64,000 bases of DNA from an uncultured Colwellia sp. Lineage in GTDB: Bacteria; Pseudomonadota; Gammaproteobacteria; Enterobacterales; Alteromonadaceae. The stretch's first letter is position 1. The number at the start of each line of letters is the position of its first letter. Below the pieces are notes generated by a model. It had not been told where the DNA came from, did not search any database, and was given only the letters and a program-made list of their open reading frames with translations. Made by a program: the position numbers and the translations under genes. Below are positions 37,519 through 45,931 of this stretch, piece by piece. Where the stretch lies: positions 1 to 64,000 of the forward strand of contig CAJXWZ010000009.1 in assembly GCA_913062815.1 (NCBI GenBank), in the 5' to 3' direction.

Positions 37519-38895
37519 TTACCTTCTACCTTCTCGTCTCAATGCTGAGGGTGTAAAGCTCTTATGTTTCAACTCAGCAGAAAAGTCATACATTTTTGCT
37601 TCGTTGTCCAGTCCCATTGCAATATAACGACGAGATTGGAAATCATGGTACACCTCAAGCGTAGACCATTGTGTAGGAACTTCATAGTAGTTTAAGCCAT
37701 GGGCAACCGCAACACGGTATAATTCATCACGATTGTCATAGATATCAGCAACGGCAATTTGCCAGCTATCTTCATCGATATAAAACACACGTTTTTTATA
37801 AGTATGGCGCGTATTATCTTTTAGACTTGCTTCAACTACCCAAACACGATGTTTTTCATAGCGTACAAGATCAGGGTTAATATGCCCAGGTTGGATTATG
37901 TCATCATATTTAACTTTATCACTATGAAGACGATAGTCATTATAAGGAATAAGCAACTCTTGCTTACCTTTTAAAGTCCAGTTATAACGGTTTGGTGCGC
38001 CATTATACATATCAAAATCATCAGTAAGACGTAAGCCATCTGATGCACTCCCTGGTGCGTCATAGGCAACATTAGGTGCCCGACGTACACGACGTTGACC
38101 GGTGTTATAAGTCCATGCTTGACGAGGCGTTTTTATTTGATCCATCGTTTCATGAACCAATAACGCAGTCCCAGCTAAACGTGCTGGCTCTGTTACTTTT
38201 TGTTTAAACTTAAATAAAATATTCGTTTTTTCAAGCTCAGCTGGCGTTGTACCTTGTACATCATAAGGAAGCAACAATTGATCATCAAAACCTACATAAG
38301 TGTAATCACCTGTGGCTGTTGGTGCAGCTTGACCGCCCTGACGAACAATAGCTTCACCGCGATAACGAACAATATGATTCCAGATAGCTTCTAAACCATT
38401 TGCTGGTATTGGAAATGGAATACCAACAGCAGCATTTTTAATACCGTTACCACCTTCAACTAACTCAGCGCGTGTTGAGTTAACTTTTACTGCCTCATAG
38501 ACATGTGCAGGAAATGAAGCACTTCTTCGAGTTTGATACACATCCATTTTAAAAGTATCTGGATATGTTTCAAATAACTTTACTTGACCTGGCGTAAGAA
38601 CATCTTTGTAATCTGCTACATTCCCTGCATTGATAGAATACTTAACTGTATCGCTAGGATATGGGTCGACATGATGATCACCTACATTGTATCCCTCAGG
38701 TGCTTTAGTAATACCACCAGTCCACTCAGGAATAGAGCCATCTTGATTAGCCGCTTTAACTGCGCCCATTGGCGTTAACTCTTGACCTAACTTTGCAGCA
38801 TCGTCGTTTGAGATTTTTGCAATTACAGAACCTGAAGCAAGGGCAACTGATAAAGCTAATAGTAATGTACTTTTATTAAAAGTATGGGGTTTCAT
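37519..38895 (-). CDS. DUF1329 family exported protein
   Basis: The 458-residue protein has a signal peptide (LLLALSVALASGSVIA) and the DUF1329 pattern, starting KISNDDAAKLGQELTPMGA and with the central motif RVRRAPNVAYDAPG and a Trp/Tyr-rich C-terminal half (YIDEDSWQIAVADIYDNRDE). DUF1329 proteins are periplasmic or outer-membrane-associated and are nearly always encoded beside DUF1302. A LolB-like fold has been suggested for the family, from memory. Its function is unknown. It lies 14 bases after the DUF1302 gene and is co-transcribed with it. Confidence 0.92.
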   Translation of the reverse strand: MKPHTFNKSTLLLALSVALASGSVIAKISNDDAAKLGQELTPMGAVKAANQDGSIPEWTGGITKAPEGYNVGDHHVDPYPSDTVKYSINAGNVADYKDVLTPGQVKLFETYPDTFKMDVYQTRRSASFPAHVYEAVKVNSTRAELVEGGNGIKNAAVGIPFPIPANGLEAIWNHIVRYRGEAIVRQGGQAAPTATGDYTYVGFDDQLLLPYDVQGTTPAELEKTNILFKFKQKVTEPARLAGTALLVHETMDQIKTPRQAWTYNTGQRRVRRAPNVAYDAPGSASDGLRLTDDFDMYNGAPNRYNWTLKGKQELLIPYNDYRLHSDKVKYDDIIQPGHINPDLVRYEKHRVWVVEASLKDNTRHTYKKRVFYIDEDSWQIAVADIYDNRDELYRVAVAHGLNYYEVPTQWSTLEVYHDFQSRRYIAMGLDNEAKMYDFSAELKHKSFTPSALRREGRR

Positions 38896-38909
38896 AGTTG
38901 TGCCCTTTA

Positions 38910-40991
38910 TTAGATTGAATATTTGATACTGAAAGATACATAATCACGATCTTCAATTTGGTTGGTCGTACCGACGCCATCGAAGAAACTATTATAATTG
39001 ATATCTGCCGACCAGCGACTTTGATAATCAAAGTTAACGCCTAAGGCTACAGATTTTCTATCTTCAACAAATAAAAATAATGGATCTGGGGTAATCCCCT
39101 TCACATCATGTGAAAATACAATGCGTGGTGCCATATTCACACCTGCAAAGATATTGGTATAGTCTAGCTTAGCAACAACTTTATAACCCCAAGCAAATTC
39201 AGTTGGGAAAGGGTTGGTTTCAATACCGTTTTGAATTGGATTCTCTAACCCTGGCGCCGCAGCAATACCACCATTTCTTGCAGTACCTGGACCATTTAAA
39301 CGCAACACGCTTTCATCCGGCATATCATTGATATTGATACCACCAATTTCAATTAAACCGGTAAATTGGCTAGCTCCAAATGATGGACCGAATAAGTGAG
39401 TTAGCGTCATCTGGGCTTGCAATGTATCAGATAAAATATATCCATTAGCATTTTCGCCCGCACCATATGGCAAGCCTGTAGCAGGATCTACTATCTGAGA
39501 AACATTATTTAAATCAGGTCTTAAGCCTGCGTTAGCTAACTGTTGAGGCATCGCTGCAAATAACAGTTCAACATCATCAATTTGTAGAGGTTCATCTTGG
39601 CGGTAACTAACTTCGCCTGCAATTGCTGTTGTGCCTAATGTTGTATTAAAACTTAGCGCATACATTTTTATATCTTCAGGATAAGCAAGTTTTACTTGTG
39701 AAAAAGTGCCTAGATTATCATAAAGGTTTTCTTCTGTTACTGTATTACCCGCTAGATAAGTAAGATCTGCACCTATTTGTGCAGCACCAAAGTTTGCGGT
39801 TTGACCTGCAAATAATGGGCGACGACTATGGTAGTTTACATAATACAAACTCAATTCAGTGTCATTTAACTCAGGTATATACCAAGATAATCGTAAACCA
39901 TATTGACCGCCATCATCAGGCTTCCATTCTGCAGAAGAGCCCGGTGATCTCAATGTGATTTTTGTAGGGTATGCTAAGTAAGCTTGCCCAGCTAATGCCA
40001 TGGTTGCAGGATCACCTGAACGCATCATGCCGCCAATTTGGTTTAAACTATCAATTAAAAAGTTGATGTCCATATCTGGGTTACCAGAAAAACCTAATTG
40101 AACATTATTATTATGGCCACCGTCACCGGCGAAGTCATTGGTTGAAAAGTAGCTACCTGGTGGTGGTAGTATTGTGTTTTCCCATGAATATTGATAAAAA
40201 GCTTCAATATTAAAGTTTTCAGTCACACCTAAAGAACCCCACACAGAGCCAAATGGTATAAATGCTTCTTTCAACTCAGCACCTGGCGCTTTTAATCGTG
40301 CAATATCAACCGGGTTTATTTCACTAATACCGTGACTGATTAGCGTGCTTTCCCCCCAACTAATAACTTGGTTACCAACACGCACTGAGAAAGGCATATC
40401 GCCTAAATCAAAGTCACCATATACATATGCATCTAATAAGCGAATGTCGGTACAAACTTGCTTTTTAGCTTCCGAATCATCACAAGGGTTATTTGCTGCG
40501 CCACTAACTTGGTTGGTCCAATCACGATCTTTGTCCATCATCGCAAAATCATAGTAGTACATGCCACGAACAAAAATACCCATGCCATTGTAATGAACAT
40601 CTAATTCATGGCTGCCTTTGATTAGCTGTGAAAAGCTCTCACCGGCATTGTAATTTAAATTACCATTATCACCGTTTGAAGAATAACCACCAGCACCTTG
40701 CCAAATTGTGGCACTATCAGGGTTAGGGTTTAAAGCAGCATTGTAAGAGCTAAAGTCAAATCCATTATTTAGATTATTTGCTTTAGCAATATTGTCATTC
40801 CAATTGCGGTTTTCAGTACGCCAACTAGACCCCACACTGAATGTTGAGTCAAAACTGACTTGAACACCACCAAACTCCCATCTTGCAGCTTGAACACTAT
40901 TTAGGCTTGTACCTAATAATGTCATGGAAAGTGCTGCGGCAATACCAACGGCTAAAGGTTTTCTAGAAAACCTGCGAGGGCTGTTTTTCAT
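38910..40991 (-). CDS. DUF1302 family outer membrane beta-barrel protein
   Basis: The 693-residue protein has a signal peptide (cleavage near residue 35, SLNSVQAARW). It then shows features of an outer-membrane barrel: alternating aromatic strands, DVHYNGMGIFVRGMYYYDFAM, VRVGNQVISWGEST, and a C-terminal strand ending FSIKYSI. GGGGAGAG precedes the ATG. It is the first gene of the four-gene cluster. DUF1302 proteins occur with hydrophobic-substrate degradation genes in Pseudomonas and related bacteria, but here no catabolic genes adjoin. It could be the outer-membrane channel of the system (inference). Confidence 0.92.
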   Translation of the reverse strand: MKNSPRRFSRKPLAVGIAAALSMTLLGTSLNSVQAARWEFGGVQVSFDSTFSVGSSWRTENRNWNDNIAKANNLNNGFDFSSYNAALNPNPDSATIWQGAGGYSSNGDNGNLNYNAGESFSQLIKGSHELDVHYNGMGIFVRGMYYYDFAMMDKDRDWTNQVSGAANNPCDDSEAKKQVCTDIRLLDAYVYGDFDLGDMPFSVRVGNQVISWGESTLISHGISEINPVDIARLKAPGAELKEAFIPFGSVWGSLGVTENFNIEAFYQYSWENTILPPPGSYFSTNDFAGDGGHNNNVQLGFSGNPDMDINFLIDSLNQIGGMMRSGDPATMALAGQAYLAYPTKITLRSPGSSAEWKPDDGGQYGLRLSWYIPELNDTELSLYYVNYHSRRPLFAGQTANFGAAQIGADLTYLAGNTVTEENLYDNLGTFSQVKLAYPEDIKMYALSFNTTLGTTAIAGEVSYRQDEPLQIDDVELLFAAMPQQLANAGLRPDLNNVSQIVDPATGLPYGAGENANGYILSDTLQAQMTLTHLFGPSFGASQFTGLIEIGGININDMPDESVLRLNGPGTARNGGIAAAPGLENPIQNGIETNPFPTEFAWGYKVVAKLDYTNIFAGVNMAPRIVFSHDVKGITPDPLFLFVEDRKSVALGVNFDYQSRWSADINYNSFFDGVGTTNQIEDRDYVSFSIKYSI

Positions 40992-41399
40992 TTATTCTCT
41001 CCCCTGTAGCGAATCAAGAAGCATAAACTGGTGCAACTTAAAAAAAGCACCTAATTTTATAAAGCTTAAAATCATTAATTATTTTTTATTTATCGACTAT
41101 GAATGTGATGTTTAATGCACAATTAACAGTTAAACAATAATTGCATCATTTGACTGGTCTGGCAAGTCAAAAAAACACACCTTAACCCGCTGTATTTTAA
41201 TGACTTGCAATTGTTTAGGTTGGAACAATTTAACATTGTTTAAAACTAGCGTTTTAAATTGATAATGGTATATTTTTTTTAAAGACACTAAGTTAATGAA
41301 ATAACACTTATTTAACTTAGAATGCGTATTTAATTTTCAAACAAGATGGTCTGACCACTGTTTAAAGCTATTACTCTATTTATAATTAAATGTCTTCTT
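40992..41399. other. Intergenic region upstream of the DUF1302 cluster
   Basis: No gene is seen. The region should hold the promoter of the DUF1302 operon. Two inverted repeats lie close together at 41224-41258 and are listed separately. The rest is AT-rich without clear structure. Confidence 0.6.
41224..41258. promoter_or_regulatory. Two overlapping inverted repeats, possible operators
   Basis: AACAAT/ATTGTT (41224-41229, 41235-41240) and TTTAAAAC/GTTTTAAA (41239-41246, 41251-41258) share two bases. They lie about 235-270 bases upstream of the DUF1302 gene. They may bind a regulator of that cluster. Confidence 0.4.
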
Positions 41400-41615
41400 T
41401 TAAGATAATTTTGATAGAGATAAAAATTTATTATTTTGTGTTTCAAGACAGAAATGCCCATAAATTCCACGGTCAGTTAAATGATTACGCAAGTGCATTG
41501 CTGGAAATTTTACTGTTGTACCTAAATTCGTAGTGACTACTATAGAGTCAACCTCTCCACGATAGTAAGGCAAAAAGTCAGTTTTAGATAGGTCTAAAGA
41601 AAAGTAATACTTCAT
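41400..41615 (-). CDS. DUF2835 family protein
   Basis: The 71-residue protein shows the DUF2835 pattern: KYYFSLDLSKTDFLPYYRGE at the N-terminus, then VKFPAMHLRNHLTDRGIYG and a C-terminal NNKFLSLSKL. Its function is unknown; the family is found in gammaproteobacteria such as Pseudomonas and Vibrio, commonly near pepN or pyrD. The ATG at 41615 begins the conserved region; a longer in-frame reading to 41654 would add residues that run through the hairpin behind pepN and is unlikely. Confidence 0.85.
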   Translation of the reverse strand: MKYYFSLDLSKTDFLPYYRGEVDSIVVTTNLGTTVKFPAMHLRNHLTDRGIYGHFCLETQNNKFLSLSKLS

Positions 41616-41636
41616 GATTTTTCTAATTATTAAATG

Positions 41637-41662
41637 ATAGGCTGATGTAAACATCAGCCTAT
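41637..41662 (-). terminator. Hairpin after pepN
   Basis: Perfect 12-base arms ATAGGCTGATGT (41637-41648) and ACATCAGCCTAT (41651-41662) surround two bases, 13 bases beyond the pepN stop. The following minus-strand tail (CATTTAATAATT) is only moderately T-rich, so it may be an incomplete terminator or an mRNA-protecting hairpin allowing some read-through into the DUF2835 gene. Confidence 0.6.
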
Positions 41663-41674
41663 AAAAACATAATA

Positions 41675-44257
41675 TTAAAGTGCCGCATCCAATTTTTCTT
41701 TTAGATCATTAGACAAGTTAGGTAAAGCTTGTATGCGCATAAGTTGCGCTTGCATTAACGAGCGATGTGGTTGAGCGAAACTTTTATATTGTATTAAAGG
41801 AGTAATTAGCCTAGAGGCTACTTGAGGGTTAATCGTATTGAGTTCTGATATTTTATCCGCTAAGAACTGATAACCTTGTCCAGAAATATGGTGAAAATAT
41901 TTATGATTATTCATCGCAAAAGCACCAATTAATGAACGAGCTCTATTCGGGTTTTTCATACTAAACAATTCATGGTTAGTTAGGTTTGCCAAATGACTAA
42001 AAATATCATCACTAGCAAGTGTTGCCGATAAAGAAAACCATTTATCTAACACAAGTGGAGTACTCTGCCATTTCTGTTCAAATTTTTGCATGTTTTTGGC
42101 GAAGTCTTTTAAATTATGCTTAGCGCCACAATTTAATGCCGCGAGGGAGTCTGTCATATTATCGCTTTGATCAAATTGCCGATCAGCTAAGGCTTCATGA
42201 TGTGTTAATGAAGTTAAATAATAAAGACAAATGTTTTTTAACGACTTAGTCGCTACTCTTGTCGCCTCATCTAGGTTGGGTTGTGTCAAAGTTTCATGGC
42301 AATGCTGAAGTTTATTTAATAGCGATTGTTCCAATGATTGTGCCATAAATAAGGTTAGATTTTTAATGGCATCAGCTAACATAATAGGATCAACGTGATC
42401 AATTAAATCTGCAGCCTCATCAAAACTAGGCAAGACAAGTTGCTCTGCTATAAAAGCGGCGTCTTCATTAGAATTTAAAATACCAGTAAAACAAGTAATT
42501 AATTCATCAGGGATTTTAAAGTCAGAACTTAAAGTAAGTGACTTTATGTATGACATTAGCAGTTTTTGACCTGCATCCCAACGGCAAAAACTATTTTCTG
42601 CTTGTGCAATAATAGTTAGCAGCTCATCGTCATCTTGGGCAAAATTAATTTTTACCGGTGCGCTGAAATCGGCTAATAGTGCTATTGTTGGTTTAGTTTT
42701 AACGCCTTCGAAAATCCACGATTGACTTTCTTGGGTTAATTCAACCATTTGAGTTTTCACATGCCTATTGTTTTGTTCACTACAAATGAGTTCAAGTTTA
42801 ATGGGTATATGTAAAGCTTTAGGTGATGGTTGCTTAGCTGTGGTTGGTAATTGCTGAGCTAGCGTTAAGCAATACTGTCCTTTTTGACTATCATATGACT
42901 CATTAACTCGTATGGTTGGCGTCCCTGAGTGGCTATACCATAATTTAAACTGTGTTAGATCAATATTTGAAGCATCACTCATAGCATTAATAAAGTCATC
43001 ACAAGTGACCGCCATACCATCAAAACGTTTAAAGTAGAGATCCATACCAGCTCGAAACTTCTGTTTACCTAAAAGTGTATGTAACATCCGAATCACTTCA
43101 GCGCCTTTTTCATACACAGTTAACGTATAGAAATTATTCATTTCTAGTACTTTCTCAGGGCGAATAGGATGAGACATTGGCCCGGCATCTTCAGCAAATT
43201 GATGCGATCGTAATACGCGTACATTTTGAATACGGGTTACAGCACTTGAGTGCATGTCTGCACTAAATTGTTGATCTCTAAATACCGTTAAACCTTCTTT
43301 TAAGCTAAGTTGAAACCAATCTCTACAAGTGACACGGTTACCTGTCCAATTATGGAAATATTCATGTGCAATAACTGCCTCGATATTGAAATAATCGGTG
43401 TCAGTTGCGCAGTCTTGATCCGCTAATACATATTTACTATTGAAAACATTTAAACCTTTATTTTCCATTGCCCCCATGTTGAAGAAGTCAACGGCAACAA
43501 TCATGTATATATCTAAATCGTATTCTAAGCCAAATGTCTCTTCATCCCATAACATCGATTTTTTTAACGACTCCATCGCGTGATGAGACTTATGAAGGTT
43601 TCCTTTATCAACAAAGATCTCTAATGCTATTTCTCGGCCAGTGCTAGTAGTAAATGTATCAGTAAGTAAGTCAAAATCGCCGGCAACTAAGGCAAATAAA
43701 TAACAAGGTTTAGGAAAAGGGTCATGCCAAGTGACAAAATGCTTATTATTAGCGAGATCTCCCTGAGCAATGTTATTCCCGTTTGATAATAAATATGGAT
43801 ACAAGGTTTTATCTGCTATCACCTTAGTGGTGAAAGTTGCCATCACATCAGGTCTATCTTGATAATAACTAATTCGTCGAAATCCTTCAGCTTCGCACTG
43901 GCTGCAAAAAGCACGACCTGATTTGAACAAACCTTCAAGAGAAGTATTCTCTAAGGGATTAATTTCGGTAACAATCGTTAACTTAAATTCGTTCAACTGG
44001 GTTGGAAGTACCAGCGCATGGGCTGTAATATGATACTGTTCTGAAGTTAACTGTTTATCATCTATAGCTACTGAGATCAGGGTTAATTGCTCGCCATCAA
44101 GTGTTAAAACCTCCTGATGTTCACCTACGCGAGCAACAGTCATTTCATTAATAACTTGTGTGCAAGTATCATTGAGCGTAACAGTTAAATTTACGGTATC
44201 AATGCTAAAAGGAGCGGGACGATAGTCAGCTAAAAATCGAGATGTAGATTCTGTCAT
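41675..44257 (-). CDS. pepN: Aminopeptidase N
   Basis: It is a cytoplasmic M1 zinc aminopeptidase that removes N-terminal residues from peptides. The 860 residues fit the family (E. coli 870). The exopeptidase motif GAMENKG lies near residue 260 and the zinc site HEYFHNWTGNRV near 298, with the second Glu in LSLKEGLTVFRD. The C-terminal helical domain is complete. It follows nhaC, with a terminator-like hairpin between, and precedes the DUF2835 gene. Confidence 0.97.
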   Translation of the reverse strand: MTESTSRFLADYRPAPFSIDTVNLTVTLNDTCTQVINEMTVARVGEHQEVLTLDGEQLTLISVAIDDKQLTSEQYHITAHALVLPTQLNEFKLTIVTEINPLENTSLEGLFKSGRAFCSQCEAEGFRRISYYQDRPDVMATFTTKVIADKTLYPYLLSNGNNIAQGDLANNKHFVTWHDPFPKPCYLFALVAGDFDLLTDTFTTSTGREIALEIFVDKGNLHKSHHAMESLKKSMLWDEETFGLEYDLDIYMIVAVDFFNMGAMENKGLNVFNSKYVLADQDCATDTDYFNIEAVIAHEYFHNWTGNRVTCRDWFQLSLKEGLTVFRDQQFSADMHSSAVTRIQNVRVLRSHQFAEDAGPMSHPIRPEKVLEMNNFYTLTVYEKGAEVIRMLHTLLGKQKFRAGMDLYFKRFDGMAVTCDDFINAMSDASNIDLTQFKLWYSHSGTPTIRVNESYDSQKGQYCLTLAQQLPTTAKQPSPKALHIPIKLELICSEQNNRHVKTQMVELTQESQSWIFEGVKTKPTIALLADFSAPVKINFAQDDDELLTIIAQAENSFCRWDAGQKLLMSYIKSLTLSSDFKIPDELITCFTGILNSNEDAAFIAEQLVLPSFDEAADLIDHVDPIMLADAIKNLTLFMAQSLEQSLLNKLQHCHETLTQPNLDEATRVATKSLKNICLYYLTSLTHHEALADRQFDQSDNMTDSLAALNCGAKHNLKDFAKNMQKFEQKWQSTPLVLDKWFSLSATLASDDIFSHLANLTNHELFSMKNPNRARSLIGAFAMNNHKYFHHISGQGYQFLADKISELNTINPQVASRLITPLIQYKSFAQPHRSLMQAQLMRIQALPNLSNDLKEKLDAAL

Positions 44258-44279
44258 GTAGTATCCAAAAGAAATTAAC

Positions 44280-44308
44280 GATAATGTCTAAACTCAGTAG
44301 ACATTATC
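44280..44308 (-). terminator. Terminator after nhaC
   Basis: Ten-base arms GATAATGTCT (44280-44289) and AGACATTATC (44299-44308) enclose a nine-base loop. They lie 12 bases beyond the nhaC stop and are followed on the minus strand by GTTAATTTCTTTT. The moderately U-rich tail supports termination before pepN. Confidence 0.65.
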
Positions 44309-44320
44309 AAAATGGTGGAA

Positions 44321-45790
44321 TTAAGATTCGCTTTGAAGTCTTTTAATTTTAAAACCAGTATAGGCATATATTACCGCGACAACAGGGTTTATAAAATTAA
44401 AAAAGCAATAAAAAATATAGTCATAAGAAGTCAAAGCAAGTGCGCCAAACATGAAAGCTCCACAGGTATTCCACGGAATAAGTGGCGAGGTAATGGTACC
44501 AGAGTCTTCAAGTGTTCTACTTAACACGGTAGGATGTAAGCCTCTTTTATGAAATTCTTCTTTAAACATTCTGCCGGGCATAACAATCGCCATATATTGA
44601 TCAGCGGTTATTAAATTAGTACCGATACAAGTAAATATTGTACTGGTTATTAAACTACCAATAGACTTAGCCGTTTTTAAGATTGATTCAACAAACTTAG
44701 CTAACATGCCTAATCGTTCTAAAACAGCGCCAAAACTTAATGCGCACATAACCAGCCAAATAGTATTTAGCATGCTTGACATACCGCCACGACTTAATAA
44801 TTCATCAATTTCTTTATTACCTGTATTGACCACAACACCATCAAAGAATGCTGTCCAAATAACAGTAATATAAGCGGTCACAGCAGAGCTTCCCTCTTTT
44901 GCCATTGTCAATATTAACTCTTGTTGAAAAAGCCCAGACCAGATAGCACCAATGACAGCACCAATAGCAACAGCAGGAAATGCAGGCATTTTCTTATAAG
45001 CTAATACTAATAATATAGCTAAGGGAATCAAATTTAACACCGAGATATTATAGGTAGACTCTAAAGTAGCGGTAAGTGTTTCAATGCTAGCGGTGTTGCC
45101 GACATTTGCAGATGAATGATCAAAACCAATAATTAAAAACAAAATCAACGCAATTGATATCGAAGGAATAGTTGTAAGTAACATATATCTAATATGCTCA
45201 AAAAGTTCACTACCAGCAACGGCTGGTGCCAAGTTAGTAGTTTCTGAGAGTGGCGAAAGTTTATCTCCAAAATAAGCCCCTGAAATTACTGCGCCGGCAG
45301 TCACCGCAGTAGACATTTCAAAACCATTTGCAATGCCAATAAACGCAACACCAACAGTAGCTGCTGTTGTCCATGAACTACCTATACTCATCGCTACTAT
45401 GCCACAGACAATACAACAAGCCGCATAAAACCAACTAGGGTCAATTATTTGTAAACCATAATAAATCATAGTTGGCACAGTACCAGAAAGTAACCAAGTA
45501 CCAATGAGTGCTCCCACAGTAAGTAATATCAAAATCGCGCCAAGGGAAATTGAAATACCATTTACAATCGCTTTTTCTATTTCATGCCATTTGTAGCCAT
45601 TCTTAATACCTATAATTATGGCAATGCCCATGGCCAATAATAACGCTATTTGATTAGGGCCGAACGATGAATTATCTGCAAAAAAGGATACTGACGCCGT
45701 CAGCATTATCACCAGCGCAATTAGGGGAATGAATGAATCCAGCATACTCGGCTCTTTGCCATTGCTGCTTTGAGTTTGTTGATTAGTCAT
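44321..45790 (-). CDS. nhaC: NhaC family Na+/H+ antiporter
   Basis: The 489-residue inner-membrane protein has about 11-12 hydrophobic segments. It shows the family motifs GIVAMSIGSSWTTAATVGVAF, ISGAYFGDKLSPLSETTNLA and a C-terminal TLEDSGTITSPLIPWNTCGA. It is predicted to export sodium in exchange for protons, which suits a marine bacterium; the NhaC family also contains malate/lactate antiporters, so the substrate is not certain. AAAGGGG precedes the ATG. It is separated from prc by a strong hairpin. Confidence 0.93.
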   Translation of the reverse strand: MTNQQTQSSNGKEPSMLDSFIPLIALVIMLTASVSFFADNSSFGPNQIALLLAMGIAIIIGIKNGYKWHEIEKAIVNGISISLGAILILLTVGALIGTWLLSGTVPTMIYYGLQIIDPSWFYAACCIVCGIVAMSIGSSWTTAATVGVAFIGIANGFEMSTAVTAGAVISGAYFGDKLSPLSETTNLAPAVAGSELFEHIRYMLLTTIPSISIALILFLIIGFDHSSANVGNTASIETLTATLESTYNISVLNLIPLAILLVLAYKKMPAFPAVAIGAVIGAIWSGLFQQELILTMAKEGSSAVTAYITVIWTAFFDGVVVNTGNKEIDELLSRGGMSSMLNTIWLVMCALSFGAVLERLGMLAKFVESILKTAKSIGSLITSTIFTCIGTNLITADQYMAIVMPGRMFKEEFHKRGLHPTVLSRTLEDSGTITSPLIPWNTCGAFMFGALALTSYDYIFYCFFNFINPVVAVIYAYTGFKIKRLQSES

Positions 45791-45890
45791 ATTATTGATT
45801 TACCCCTTTATTATAATTTTTATAGTGTTTTATTTGTTAATTTGAGTATTTATTCGCTTATTATAAATATAAATACCAGCGCTATAACGC

Positions 45891-45919
45891 AAGAAAGCCG
45901 CCCTGAGGGCGGCTTTCTT
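45891..45919 (-). terminator. Terminator after prc
   Basis: The palindrome AAGAAAGCCGCCCT-G-AGGGCGGCTTTCTT-type hairpin (45891-45919) is GC-rich with U-rich flanks on both strands. It lies 12 bases beyond the prc stop and separates it from nhaC. Confidence 0.8.
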
Positions 45920-45931
45920 AGTTCAATTATA

